Made by a program: the position numbers and the translations under genes. The notes under the pieces were generated by a model. It worked only from the letters and a program-made list of their open reading frames with translations, had not been told where the DNA came from and made no database searches. Below are positions 1 to 7,805 of a DNA stretch of 64,000 nt, piece by piece. The stretch lies in the NCBI GenBank assembly GCA_964515055.1, contig CAZEUG010000007.1, forward strand, positions 4,036-68,035, given 5' to 3'. Positions within the stretch are counted from its first letter, which is position 1, and every line of letters begins with the position of its first letter. The stretch comes from QAMX01 sp964515055 (lineage in GTDB: Bacteria; Bacillota; Clostridia; Oscillospirales; QAMX01).

Positions 1-1227
1 ATTTTGTGTTTGAACCAGCTGCTGAAACCGGCGATCCTTTTCCTCCTTCGGAGTCGGATCTTCCAGCTCCGCAGCACGGGTTCCCTTGCGCGGTGAAAAG
101 ATAAACGTAAAGAGCGCATCAAAACGCAAATCCTCCACCAGATGAAGCGTATCCAGAAAATCGGCCTCGGTTTCGCCGGGGAATCCGACAATGACATCGC
201 TGGTGATGATGAGATCCGGCAAATACGAACGAGCCATATGGATAAGCTCACGATAGTGCTCCGCAGTATAGCCGCGATTCATTCGACGCAGGATTTCATT
301 GGAGCCGGATTGGAACGGCAGGTGCAGGTGGTGTGTGACCTTGGAGCATTCAGCCATCGCACGGAAGAGCCGCTCGTTGGCATCTTTTGGATGACTGGTC
401 ATAAAGCGAATCCAGAAGTCTCCGTCCAAAGCATCCACTCTGCGGAGCAAATCTGGAAAATCGACACGCTCTTCCAGACCCTTGCCGTAGGAGTTGACGT
501 TTTGACCGAGCAGAGTCAGGTCGCGACAGCCATCCCGCTGAATCAACTGTTCAGCCGAATGCAAAACCTCCTCGGGACGCCGGGAACGCTCCCTGCCCCG
601 CACATAAGGAACGATGCAGTAACTGCAGAAATTATCGCATCCATACATGATGGGCAGCCAACCGCGAACCGAACGATCCCGGTGAACCGGCAATCCTTCG
701 GCAATGACTCCATCGGACGGAGTGGCTGCAATCATCCGCTGGTTATGAAACAGAACTTCAAACAGGAGGGATGGAAAGCGCCAGAGATCGTGCGAGCTGA
801 AGACAAGAGAAACCGCCGGGAAACTCTTTTCAATCCGTTGACGGACGTGTGGTTCACCAGCCATGCAGCCACAGAGCGCAAGAACCAGGCCGGGCTTTTT
901 CTTCTTGTATTGGAGCATGGCGCCAATGTTGCCAAAGACGCGCTGTTCGGCGTGTTCGCGAACGGCACAGGTATTAAAAACAATCAGATCAGCCTCTGCG
1001 GGCGATGAGCAGATGCCATAGCCCATTTCGAGCGCCATACCGCGAATATTTTCACTGTCCGCCTCATTTTGCTGGCAACCATATGTCTCAACATAGCAGA
1101 GCCGGGAGGCAGATTGATTGAACTCGCGGATACGCGCCATATATGTATACTGATCAGCAATTTGTTCACTTGAAATTTCGGTTCGTTTTGAATGATGTTC
1201 TGACAATTGTTTCAGCTTCCTCTGCAT
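1..1227 (-). CDS. miaB: tRNA-2-methylthio-N6-dimethylallyladenosine synthase MiaB (3' end cut by window)
   Basis: Radical-SAM methylthiotransferase that adds the 2-methylthio group to N6-isopentenyladenosine at position 37 of tRNAs. 409 codons are visible and the C-terminal TRAM domain lies beyond the window edge. The N-terminal UPF0004 domain shows VETYGCQQNEADSE and FNTCAVRE, which carry cysteines of the auxiliary cluster. The radical-SAM motif CDNFCSYC is followed by IVPYVRGRERSR, the MiaB signature that separates it from MtaB. The visible end reads RRFQQLVQTQN, also typical of MiaB. The ATG at 1227 is preceded by AGGGG about ten bases away, and the N-terminal extension ending in YMARIREFN is normal for clostridial MiaB. 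A TATAAT-type promoter lies at 1282-1310. Confidence 0.95.
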   Translation of the reverse strand, partial: MQRKLKQLSEHHSKRTEISSEQIADQYTYMARIREFNQSASRLCYVETYGCQQNEADSENIRGMALEMGYGICSSPAEADLIVFNTCAVREHAEQRVFGNIGAMLQYKKKKPGLVLALCGCMAGEPHVRQRIEKSFPAVSLVFSSHDLWRFPSLLFEVLFHNQRMIAATPSDGVIAEGLPVHRDRSVRGWLPIMYGCDNFCSYCIVPYVRGRERSRRPEEVLHSAEQLIQRDGCRDLTLLGQNVNSYGKGLEERVDFPDLLRRVDALDGDFWIRFMTSHPKDANERLFRAMAECSKVTHHLHLPFQSGSNEILRRMNRGYTAEHYRELIHMARSYLPDLIITSDVIVGFPGETEADFLDTLHLVEDLRFDALFTFIFSPRKGTRAAELEDPTPKEEKDRRFQQLVQTQN

Positions 1228-1281
1228 GATATTTGCGCCCCTGCTCACGGAAAGGGTCTTCAAACATAAATTCTACTCTAT

Positions 1282-1310
1282 ATTATATCATAATTGACCG
1301 GGTTTGACCA
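1282..1310 (-). promoter_or_regulatory. Probable promoter of miaB
   Basis: On the minus strand a perfect TATAAT (plus-strand 1282-1287) stands 17 bases from TGGTCA (1305-1310), which matches TTGACA at 4 of 6 positions. It overlaps the promoter of the divergent gene that starts at 1406. Confidence 0.5.
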
Positions 1311-1332
1311 TAGAGAAAAAGTATGGTATAAT
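1304..1332 (+). promoter_or_regulatory. Sigma-A promoter for the membrane protein gene at 1406
   Basis: TTGACC at 1304-1309, a 17-base spacer and TATAAT at 1327-1332. The -35 box physically overlaps the -35 of the divergent miaB promoter, so polymerase binding at the two is probably mutually exclusive. Confidence 0.75.
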
Positions 1333-1405
1333 TAAATTTGAGCATTCGAATCCCCTGATCTGCGGATGCACGGCCGCTACCTGAGAAACAAAAGGATGAT
1401 GGATT

Positions 1406-2590
1406 TTGATTGATACTGTTGCATTCACTTTGTATGTGAAACGCGTTTTGCGTGAGGTACGCAGACACTCCTCCGACACATATATTGACCGGCAAATCAT
1501 CGGTGAAATTGAGCGCCGTGTTTTGGAACTGTCAGAAGGCCGAACGGATGAAGCGTCAGTGCGAGCGGCGCTGAAACAGATGGAACCGGCTTCCGAGCTT
1601 GGGTATCGTTATCGTGCAGAATACCGGTCATCCGCGGAAAAACCAGACGGTTTTCTGCTGTTTGAAACGTTCTTTTCCAATGTCGCGGCGATGGCCTTGC
1701 TCTTGCTGACCGTGTTTGTTGTCTTTCGGCTGTTTCCACAGAAGGAGTATGTCGGCTATGCGGCCTGTGCCGTTGCAGCGGCCTGCGCGGCCATCCTGGC
1801 ACATAAACGTTTTTACAACATTCACTATTCGCTGGCGACCATCCTGATTCCGGCCTTTCTGCTGCTCTATTATCCGTGCAAGCACTCCATTCAGGCCGCA
1901 CGGGCACCCGGCGGCAGCTTTCTAACATCGTTTTTCTCCTATCGCTATCACATCATTTTTATCTCGCTGATTGTGATTACAATCGTTTACAGCGCAGTCA
2001 CGGCCTTGCTGCACGCGAAAACCTATCTTCGCAGCTGGGTGCGGACGATTTCGATCCTTGCCGCTGTGCTCTTTCTGGTGGCCTGCTCGGCCGGATTTGC
2101 GACGTATGCGAACCACCTGAAACAGGTTTATCATGCAGAGGCTGAGGTCTGTCTGGCGGCGGCACGTGAGAGCTTTGACGGCTATCTGCAGAATGAGCAG
2201 GGTGCATTGAAAGCGGCAGAAGAAGATGCTGGAAAGATCGCAGAACTGTACGAACGATATGCCGGCATCTATGTGCCGGCAGACCGTCAAACCGGCGGAG
2301 CCTATGAGGCGCTGCTGGAGATGTTTGAAATCTGGGAAACCGGAACCGAATCGCTGATTGTCCATTTCCATGCGGGCTATGATGCAGAAAAAAGAAAGAA
2401 TCCGATTCAGACGGAACCGATCGACGAAAAAATCCGCCAGGTTCAGGATTCCGTTGAAAGGCTCTTAAACCGGACATCTGATGGCGAACCGTTTCAACAG
2501 CTGCTGGAGCTGGAATCGCGCTGTCAGCTTTTGCAAAGCGAATTACAGACAACCGTATTGGAAGCCTATCATCAATGGATTTATCAATAA
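1406..2590 (+). CDS. Unrecognised multi-pass membrane protein with a HAAS-like N-terminus
   Basis: I do not recognise a named family for the whole protein (394 residues). Residues about 5-70 are charged and helical, with a pattern (EIERRVLELSEGR..EASVRAALKQM.PASELG) resembling the HAAS/permease-prefix domain that often precedes membrane proteins in Firmicutes. About five hydrophobic segments follow (roughly 88-109, 115-132, 143-158, 180-203, 211-236). The last 155 residues are soluble, rich in Glu, Ala and Leu, and probably coiled. The start is a TTG with AAAGGATG upstream; no in-frame ATG sits nearby. It has its own promoter (1304-1332) and ends at a bidirectional hairpin. A sensor or stress role is possible but only inferred. 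Confidence 0.8.
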   Translation: MIDTVAFTLYVKRVLREVRRHSSDTYIDRQIIGEIERRVLELSEGRTDEASVRAALKQMEPASELGYRYRAEYRSSAEKPDGFLLFETFFSNVAAMALLLLTVFVVFRLFPQKEYVGYAACAVAAACAAILAHKRFYNIHYSLATILIPAFLLLYYPCKHSIQAARAPGGSFLTSFFSYRYHIIFISLIVITIVYSAVTALLHAKTYLRSWVRTISILAAVLFLVACSAGFATYANHLKQVYHAEAEVCLAAARESFDGYLQNEQGALKAAEEDAGKIAELYERYAGIYVPADRQTGGAYEALLEMFEIWETGTESLIVHFHAGYDAEKRKNPIQTEPIDEKIRQVQDSVERLLNRTSDGEPFQQLLELESRCQLLQSELQTTVLEAYHQWIYQ

Positions 2591-2595
2591 ATGCG

Positions 2596-2628
2596 GACAG
2601 ACCTGTCAAATGAAATGACAGGTCTGTC
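2596..2628. terminator. Bidirectional hairpin between convergent genes
   Basis: A perfect 13-base inverted repeat (GACAGACCTGTCA and its complement) with a 7-base loop lies between the stop at 2590 and the opposing stop at 2631. Neither side has a long T-run, so efficiency is uncertain. Confidence 0.65.
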
Positions 2629-2630
2629 TG

Positions 2631-3185
2631 TCACCTGGCGGCGACGGTGATCTGCCCAGCGTCCAGAAGAACGTTGGTGATGGAAAAACCGCTTTTCTCC
2701 AGCTGTGTCGATAGAAAATCGCTGATGGATGCGGTGAGTCTGTTCGGCAGAAAGCCTACCGGGATCGCATAGCCACCGAGTGAAAAGCTTTTGGGCTGAA
2801 TGCGCAATGTGCCGCGGTCAACGTGAACCGAGAACTGAGCGGAGGTATTGACAGACTCCGGCAGCAGAGAACGGATGGCAAGCAGCTCCGGGTAAGTTTG
2901 AAGCACCTGAGACGGTAAAATCCTGTCCGGGTGGACTGCGCCGGAAATGGTCAGCCCATCCGGCGAAAACCGGACGCGCAGATTCTGAAACGGAAAATCA
3001 GACGGAAGATACGATTGCAGCAGTTCGTTTGCTTTGGTATCTGTCAGCGTGATTCGAAGGACAGCGTCTGTAGAATTCGGTTGTGAGTGTGTGGTACGCC
3101 GGTGAAGCAAGGAAGGTCGAATGAGCACAAGCAAACCGGCCAGAATCAGCGTGCAAAAAAACAGAAACGGGATTTTCGACTTCAC
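2631..3185 (-). CDS. Membrane-anchored extracytoplasmic protein, YpmS/DUF2993-like, function unknown
   Basis: 184 residues. An N-terminal hydrophobic segment (about residues 5-23, FLFFCTLILAGLLVLI) is a single TM anchor or uncleaved signal. The rest is a beta-rich domain with alternating hydrophobic residues and the pattern LRVRFSPDGLTISGAV, as in YpmS and DUF2993-type proteins that may bind lipids or envelope components. The assignment rests on general resemblance only. The start is a GTG at 3185 preceded by AAAGGAGGCG, a strong Shine-Dalgarno, so the non-ATG start is well supported. It follows mtaB by 66 bases and is probably co-transcribed with it. Confidence 0.75.
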   Translation of the reverse strand: MKSKIPFLFFCTLILAGLLVLIRPSLLHRRTTHSQPNSTDAVLRITLTDTKANELLQSYLPSDFPFQNLRVRFSPDGLTISGAVHPDRILPSQVLQTYPELLAIRSLLPESVNTSAQFSVHVDRGTLRIQPKSFSLGGYAIPVGFLPNRLTASISDFLSTQLEKSGFSITNVLLDAGQITVAAR

Positions 3186-3251
3186 GGCAAAACGCCTCCT
3201 TTGTCTGAAAGAAGCTTATGCCGGAAGGCAAGCCGATATGCAGAAAAACAG

Positions 3252-4547
3252 TCAGTGCAGCAGACTTCCGAGCAGTTCCCCATTCCGATGCTCAGTGATT
3301 TGTACAGAGACGGGCAAGCCACGTCGAATGGACGGGTCATTTGGCAGGAGGACATACAGATAGCGGTCTGTGTATCCGCCGAGTCGGCCGTTCCGTTCTT
3401 CCTCCGGCAGCACGGTGACAACCGACCCAACCTGACGTTCCAGATATTGGTCGCGCAGCTGATTGCAGAGCGCGGTGCATACGGAGCAGCGCTCGTGCTT
3501 GACGTCACCTGTCACCTGATTGGACATCTTGGCGGCGGCGGTGCCTTCGCGAATCGAGTACGGGAAAATGTGAGCATCTCCGAGCTGACATTCGGACAGG
3601 GTTTGCAACGTTTCCTGAAATTCTGCGTTGCTTTCACCCGGAAAACCGACGATGATATCAGCTGTAATGTTGGGATCATCAAAATAGGTTCGCAAGAGCG
3701 AGACGGAACGCAGCACGTCTTCTGCGGTATAGTGGCGGTTCATGCGGCGGAGTGTGTCGGTGCAGCCGCTCTGAAGTGACAGATGGAAATGGTGGCAGAG
3801 GTTCTCGAGCTTGGACAGTCTCCGACAGAACGCTTCATCGATCAGAGTGGGCTTGAGAGACCCGAGGCTGATGCGCGTCGTTCCGGCAGCCAGACAGATT
3901 TTTTCCACGAGGTCACACAAATCGCAATGGGGCGTCAGATCGGAGCCGTATGCAGAAATTTCAATGCCGGTTAAGACGATCTCGCGGAATCCCTGTTCAC
4001 AGAGCAGACGGGTCTGTTCGATGGCCTGTTCCAACGGGAGTGAACGGATAGGTCCGCGGGCGAATGGAATAATGCAATATGTGCAGAAGTTGGTGCAGCC
4101 GTCTTCGATTTTCAACAGGGCTCTGGTTCGACCGTGCAATCCGCCGGCGGGCAGCGTGATAAAATCGGGTGATTCGGCGGCGATTGTTTTCACGGGCCAT
4201 GTGCGTTCCTCAAGGGCCTGTGCGACGGCGTTTGCAAATTCCAGGTAATTGCGGTTGCCGCCCAGCAGATCAGCTCCGCAGCTTCGAACGAGACTCGAGG
4301 AAGCGGTTTGCACCATGCAGCCGCACACGGCCACCAGCGCATCCGGATGCAGACGCTTCAAATGGCGAATCAGCTGGCGCGTTTTTTTGTCTGCGGTTGA
4401 TGTGACGGTGCAGGAATTGATAATATAGGCATCTGCCGCATCATCCTGTGCAACAATTTCAAAGCCACGGGCAGCCAACAGCTTTTCCATGGCCTGACAT
4501 TCAAACTGGTTGGTTTTGCAGCCCAACGTGCAGACAGCGATTTTCAT
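3252..4547 (-). CDS. mtaB: tRNA t6A37 methylthiotransferase MtaB
   Basis: Radical-SAM enzyme that converts t6A to ms2t6A at tRNA position 37. The 431 residues show UPF0004 cysteines (C10 in TLGCKTNQFEC, C46 in NSCTVT, C75/C77 in VCGCM), the radical-SAM triad C151-C155-C158 in GCTNFCTYC, and IIPFARGPIRS, which is the MtaB-type continuation. The C-terminal 60 residues fit a TRAM domain. The ATG at 4547 sits just after AAGGAGGATCC. An in-frame extension upstream to 4685 lacks family similarity and runs across the divergent promoter, so I rejected it. Together with miaB, two methylthiotransferases lie within 5 kb. Confidence 0.95.
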   Translation of the reverse strand: MKIAVCTLGCKTNQFECQAMEKLLAARGFEIVAQDDAADAYIINSCTVTSTADKKTRQLIRHLKRLHPDALVAVCGCMVQTASSSLVRSCGADLLGGNRNYLEFANAVAQALEERTWPVKTIAAESPDFITLPAGGLHGRTRALLKIEDGCTNFCTYCIIPFARGPIRSLPLEQAIEQTRLLCEQGFREIVLTGIEISAYGSDLTPHCDLCDLVEKICLAAGTTRISLGSLKPTLIDEAFCRRLSKLENLCHHFHLSLQSGCTDTLRRMNRHYTAEDVLRSVSLLRTYFDDPNITADIIVGFPGESNAEFQETLQTLSECQLGDAHIFPYSIREGTAAAKMSNQVTGDVKHERCSVCTALCNQLRDQYLERQVGSVVTVLPEEERNGRLGGYTDRYLYVLLPNDPSIRRGLPVSVQITEHRNGELLGSLLH

Positions 4548-4592
4548 GGTCGGGATCCTCCTTGAATTCCGGAAAAGTTTTCTGGCGGATGA

Positions 4593-4621
4593 TTGCAAAC
4601 GCGCCGCCAATATGGTACAAT
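4593..4621 (+). promoter_or_regulatory. Promoter of the HPr-like gene
   Basis: TTGCAA at 4593-4598, a 17-base spacer, TACAAT at 4616-4621, about 34 bases before the start codon. Confidence 0.7.
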
Positions 4622-4654
4622 ATAGCATGAGAATATCAGAAAGGTGGTTTTCAT

Positions 4655-4894
4655 ATGACGACGAAAAACATCCAATTGCTTTCAATCAGTGATGTCAAGG
4701 AATTTGTGAACGCAGCCAATAGTATTGACTTTGATATTGATCTGATTTCTGGCCGTTACACGGTAGATGCAAAGTCAATTATGGGGATTTTCAGCCTTGA
4801 TCTGACCAAACCGATTGTGATTGCCGCAAATACGGACAATGCAGAAAAGGCCAATCAATTCTTTGATTCTATCAAAAAGTTCATCATTGACTGA
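4655..4894 (+). CDS. HPr-family protein lacking the phosphorylatable histidine
   Basis: 79 residues with the HPr fold pattern: SDVKEFVNAANSIDFDIDLISG, then the conserved block YTVDAKSIMGIFSLDLTKPI, which corresponds to the Ser-46 region of HPr. There is no histidine anywhere in the protein, so it cannot carry the His-15 phosphate of the sugar phosphotransferase system. Such HPr-like proteins are common in Clostridia and are presumed regulatory or orphan; the serine of the KSIMG segment is retained. RBS AAAGGTGG precedes the ATG. It is monocistronic: a promoter is at 4593 and a hairpin follows at 4915. Confidence 0.85.
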   Translation: MTTKNIQLLSISDVKEFVNAANSIDFDIDLISGRYTVDAKSIMGIFSLDLTKPIVIAANTDNAEKANQFFDSIKKFIID

Positions 4895-4914
4895 TTGTCA
4901 GCTCAGAACAGGAT

Positions 4915-4943
4915 TCAGCCGGAACGCTTTGCGTTTCGGCTGA
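4915..4943 (+). terminator. Rho-independent terminator after the HPr-like gene
   Basis: A 13-base stem (TCAGCCGGAACGC with one G-U pair) and a TTT loop, followed by a short T-rich stretch. Confidence 0.6.
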
Positions 4944-5030
4944 TTTCATATTCAGGAACGATTCCGCATAGGTATTTTATCAAAAAGCCGGATGCACTTT
5001 TGGCAATCGGCAAAAGAAACGGAGCAGCCT

Positions 5031-6230
5031 ATGAAGAAAAAATGCGTGATCGTTTTGATGCTTTGCTGTTTACTGAGCGGGATATGTCAGGCGGGCGGTG
5101 ATCCGGTGCTGCCGTCCGTTGCAGACAGAAATAACGCAACGGGAGCCGATGCAACCGTCACAATTGGAGCCATAGACAATCTACGGGCAGAAAGCGCCAT
5201 TCTGGTGGATCTGAATACCGGGAAGACGCTTTATGACTGGAATGCCGATGAGGTTCTGCCGCCTGCATCCATTACCAAAATCATGACACTGCTGCTGGTC
5301 ATCGAAGCGGCAGAGCGCGGAGATGTTCAATACAGTGATTTAGTGACGGCCAGCGAACACGCCTGCTCCATGGGCGGCGCACAGATTTACCTGAAGGTTG
5401 GCGAGCAGATGAGCGTGGAGGAGCTGATCAAGGCTGTTTCCATTGCCTCGGCCAACGATGCTGCCGTTGCACTTGCGGAACACATTGCCGGCAGTGAGAG
5501 CCTGTTTGTATCGAAAATGAATGAACGAGCCCGGGAACTTGGAATGTCGCAGACAACGTTTCAAAATGCCTGTGGGCTGGATGCGGAAAACCATGTCACA
5601 ACAGCCAGAGACATTGCAAAAATGAGCGTAGAGCTCTGTAAGCACGAAAAGGCCTTTGCGTATTCGACGACGTGGATGGATTCTGTGCGCAACGGAGCTT
5701 TTCAACTGGTGAACACCAACAAACTCATTCGAACCTATCGCGGCATCACCGGCCTGAAGACCGGCTCTACCGGGAAAGCGAAATGCTGCCTGTCGGCAAC
5801 GGCAGCACGCGACGATGTTGCGCTGTGTGCGGTGGTTATGGGGTGTGAAACCGGAACCATCCGCTTTGAAAGCGCAGCGGCGCTGCTGGACTATGGCTTT
5901 GCCACGTTCGAACGCGTCAATCTGACGGATTCCATTGAACTGCCGGAAATTCGGATTCGATACGGAACCGAAGAATCTGTACAGCCGGTCTGCGATGCGG
6001 ACACGTCTGTCCTGCTGGCACGTGGAAAAAAGGAACGGCTGCTGCAGACCGTCGAAATCAGTGAAGAGCTGAATGCACCGATTCAGGCCGGAGAGGTGGT
6101 CGGAACGATCATCGTCACCTGCGAAGAAGAAGAAATTGCGCGCGTTCCGATCATCGTACAGACAGCGGTGGAGCGGCTGTCCTGGCTACAGGCCTTTTCA
6201 AGGCTGTTGAGCGCATTCAGAGTTTTTTAG
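5031..6230 (+). CDS. D-alanyl-D-alanine carboxypeptidase (DacF/penicillin-binding protein 5-like)
   Basis: Serine-type DD-carboxypeptidase (peptidase S11) that trims the terminal D-Ala of peptidoglycan pentapeptides outside the membrane. The 399 residues begin with a signal peptide (residues 1-21, probable cleavage after CQA). The three catalytic motifs are in order and correctly spaced: SITK at 80-83, SAN at 140-142 and KTG at 243-245. The C-terminal 120 residues fit the PBP5 beta-sandwich domain. The ATG at 5031 has GGAG seven bases upstream. A longer in-frame start at 4992 would destroy the signal peptide. Whether it is sporulation-specific cannot be told here. Confidence 0.93.
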   Translation: MKKKCVIVLMLCCLLSGICQAGGDPVLPSVADRNNATGADATVTIGAIDNLRAESAILVDLNTGKTLYDWNADEVLPPASITKIMTLLLVIEAAERGDVQYSDLVTASEHACSMGGAQIYLKVGEQMSVEELIKAVSIASANDAAVALAEHIAGSESLFVSKMNERARELGMSQTTFQNACGLDAENHVTTARDIAKMSVELCKHEKAFAYSTTWMDSVRNGAFQLVNTNKLIRTYRGITGLKTGSTGKAKCCLSATAARDDVALCAVVMGCETGTIRFESAAALLDYGFATFERVNLTDSIELPEIRIRYGTEESVQPVCDADTSVLLARGKKERLLQTVEISEELNAPIQAGEVVGTIIVTCEEEEIARVPIIVQTAVERLSWLQAFSRLLSAFRVF

Positions 6231-6235
6231 AAAAG

Positions 6236-6278
6236 CGGATCCGAATCGGCGAGCGAATGCAGAACCGGTTTGGATCCG
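6236..6278. terminator. Hairpin between the convergent carboxypeptidase and prmA genes
   Basis: A 14-base stem containing two G-U pairs (CGGATCCGAATCGG against CCGGTTTGGATCCG), with a 15-base loop, lies between the two stop codons. T-rich runs are short on both sides. Confidence 0.55.
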
Positions 6279-6284
6279 ACTGCT

Positions 6285-7250
6285 TTATGCCTGCAATCCG
6301 ACAATGACTGCACACCAGTTGTTGTCAATCTGGACGGCTTGAATGGCAAAACCGGCCTTCTGAACGGCAGAGAGAATGTCTTCCAGTCGGGCATCGATGA
6401 TACCGGAGAGGATCAATGTGCCCTTGGGGCTGAGCAGCTCTTTGGCCTTTGGCAGCAATGCCAAAATGACGTCAGCGACAATATTCATGACGATGAGATC
6501 GTAGCCGCCAGGGCGATCTGCGCAGGACGAATCCCGGCAAAGATCGCACGCATGAAACTCGGTCCGATCGGATACATGGTTCAGGGCAGCATTGCTGCGG
6601 GAGACTTCAGCCGCTTTCTGATCAATATCGGCGCCGACCACATAGCTCGCGCCGAGCAGGGCCGCGATAATCGAGAGAATACCGCTGCCGCAGCCCATAT
6701 CCAGTACGACTTCCCCACCATGAATCCGCTCCTCCAGCGCTTTCATGCACAGCTGTGTCGTTTCGTGCGTTCCGCTGCCGAATGCCAGGCCGGGATTGCA
6801 GACAAAGACAACACGCCCCTCCGGGTCGTCCAGCGTTTCCCATTCCGGCTTCACATAGAGCCGCTCACCGACTTTGAACGGCTTGTAGTATTTCATCCAG
6901 GCGGTGGCCCATTCGGCGTCATCGGTGACTGTGAAGCTGATGGCCAGGGTGCCAAAATCGATATCATCACGGGCTGTCCGCAGTTCAGACGTTGCAGCTT
7001 GCAGGAGCTCCATCAACTCGTCCTGCTGATCCTCGTCGCTGACATAGAGGGTGATCCGGGAAACGCCTTGTTTTGCCTGAAGCAGGGATTCATCCACATA
7101 ATCCCAGCAGGTTCGATTGTTTTCCAGAAAGTCTTCAAAGTCTTTCTCGTCTTCAATTGCAAAATCTTCCAGACCAATCGCAATCAGTTTATCGGAAAGC
7201 GGTTCAATGCCTTCCGATGTCGTATCGATGTGAATTTCCAGCCAATTCAT
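6285..7250 (-). CDS. prmA: Ribosomal protein L11 methyltransferase PrmA
   Basis: SAM-dependent methyltransferase that methylates ribosomal protein L11. 321 residues. The N-terminal domain (about 1-110) is the L11-recognition region starting MNWLEIHIDT. The catalytic domain has NPGLAFGSGTHETT, characteristic of PrmA, then VLDMGCGSGILSI (SAM-binding motif I) and DLIVMNIVADVI (motif IV, N-I-V-A in place of the usual NILA). Its ATG overlaps the TGA of the upstream Nudix gene by four bases, which points to translational coupling; AGGGGAG lies upstream. Confidence 0.95.
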   Translation of the reverse strand: MNWLEIHIDTTSEGIEPLSDKLIAIGLEDFAIEDEKDFEDFLENNRTCWDYVDESLLQAKQGVSRITLYVSDEDQQDELMELLQAATSELRTARDDIDFGTLAISFTVTDDAEWATAWMKYYKPFKVGERLYVKPEWETLDDPEGRVVFVCNPGLAFGSGTHETTQLCMKALEERIHGGEVVLDMGCGSGILSIIAALLGASYVVGADIDQKAAEVSRSNAALNHVSDRTEFHACDLCRDSSCADRPGGYDLIVMNIVADVILALLPKAKELLSPKGTLILSGIIDARLEDILSAVQKAGFAIQAVQIDNNWCAVIVGLQA

Positions 7251-7789
7251 AAAGCTGACTCCCCTTTTTTCTCTTGTCGATGAAGGTCGCGTTCATCCTT
7301 CAGATCAAACAGCAAATCAATCAGTGACAGGTGATACGGGATAAAGCGCCCGTCATGAATCATTTCATGGATTTCTTCACGTGAAGCCCAGCGCAGTTCA
7401 GAGACTTCTTCCGGCTGCGGCGTCAACGCTGCAATGTCCACGGGGTGCGTGAGGATATAAAAATCATCAAAACCGGTTTCGAAGTTAGCGGTGAAAGCAG
7501 GTCGAATCCGGGTCAGGTCAAGTGAAAGTCCAATTTCCTCGCGCATTTCCCGTTCGGCTGCGGCACGGGAATCGTCACCGGCAATGGCGCTGCCGCCGAC
7601 AGAAAAATCCCACAGATCCGGCCAGCCGCTCTTAAAAGGCTGACGATGCTGAATCAGCATCCGACCGGCTTCATCGAAAATACAAATGTGTACAACCAGA
7701 TGGTAGGTTCCGGGCGGCTGAGGCTCTCCGCGTTGCATCGTACCGGGCAGGCGATTCCGGTATTCGTCAAACAAATCCCAAAGCTCCAT
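7247..7789 (-). CDS. Nudix hydrolase (YfcD-like)
   Basis: 180 residues. The start MELWDLFDEYRNRLPGTMQRGEP.PPGTYHLVVHICIFD matches the YfcD-like Nudix group related to type 1 isopentenyl diphosphate isomerase. A complete Nudix box is visible: GGSAIAGDDSRAAAEREM followed by REEIGL, giving the REXXEEXG-type metal-binding core. The substrate is not deducible; nucleoside or isoprenoid diphosphates are both possible. It sits 16 bases after lysA and overlaps prmA by four bases, so lysA-nudix-prmA is one transcript. Confidence 0.88.
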   Translation of the reverse strand: MELWDLFDEYRNRLPGTMQRGEPQPPGTYHLVVHICIFDEAGRMLIQHRQPFKSGWPDLWDFSVGGSAIAGDDSRAAAEREMREEIGLSLDLTRIRPAFTANFETGFDDFYILTHPVDIAALTPQPEEVSELRWASREEIHEMIHDGRFIPYHLSLIDLLFDLKDERDLHRQEKKGESAL

Positions 7790-7805
7790 ATCCCCTGCTC
7801 TCCTC

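Noticed and set aside
142..1008. A 288-codon plus-strand frame at the left edge
   Set aside because: It is the complement of miaB, whose radical-SAM and UPF0004 motifs read clearly on the minus strand.
5031..5100. Lipoprotein signal in the D-Ala-D-Ala carboxypeptidase
   Set aside because: A cysteine follows S-G-I, which does not fit the lipobox; cleavage by signal peptidase I after CQA fits better.
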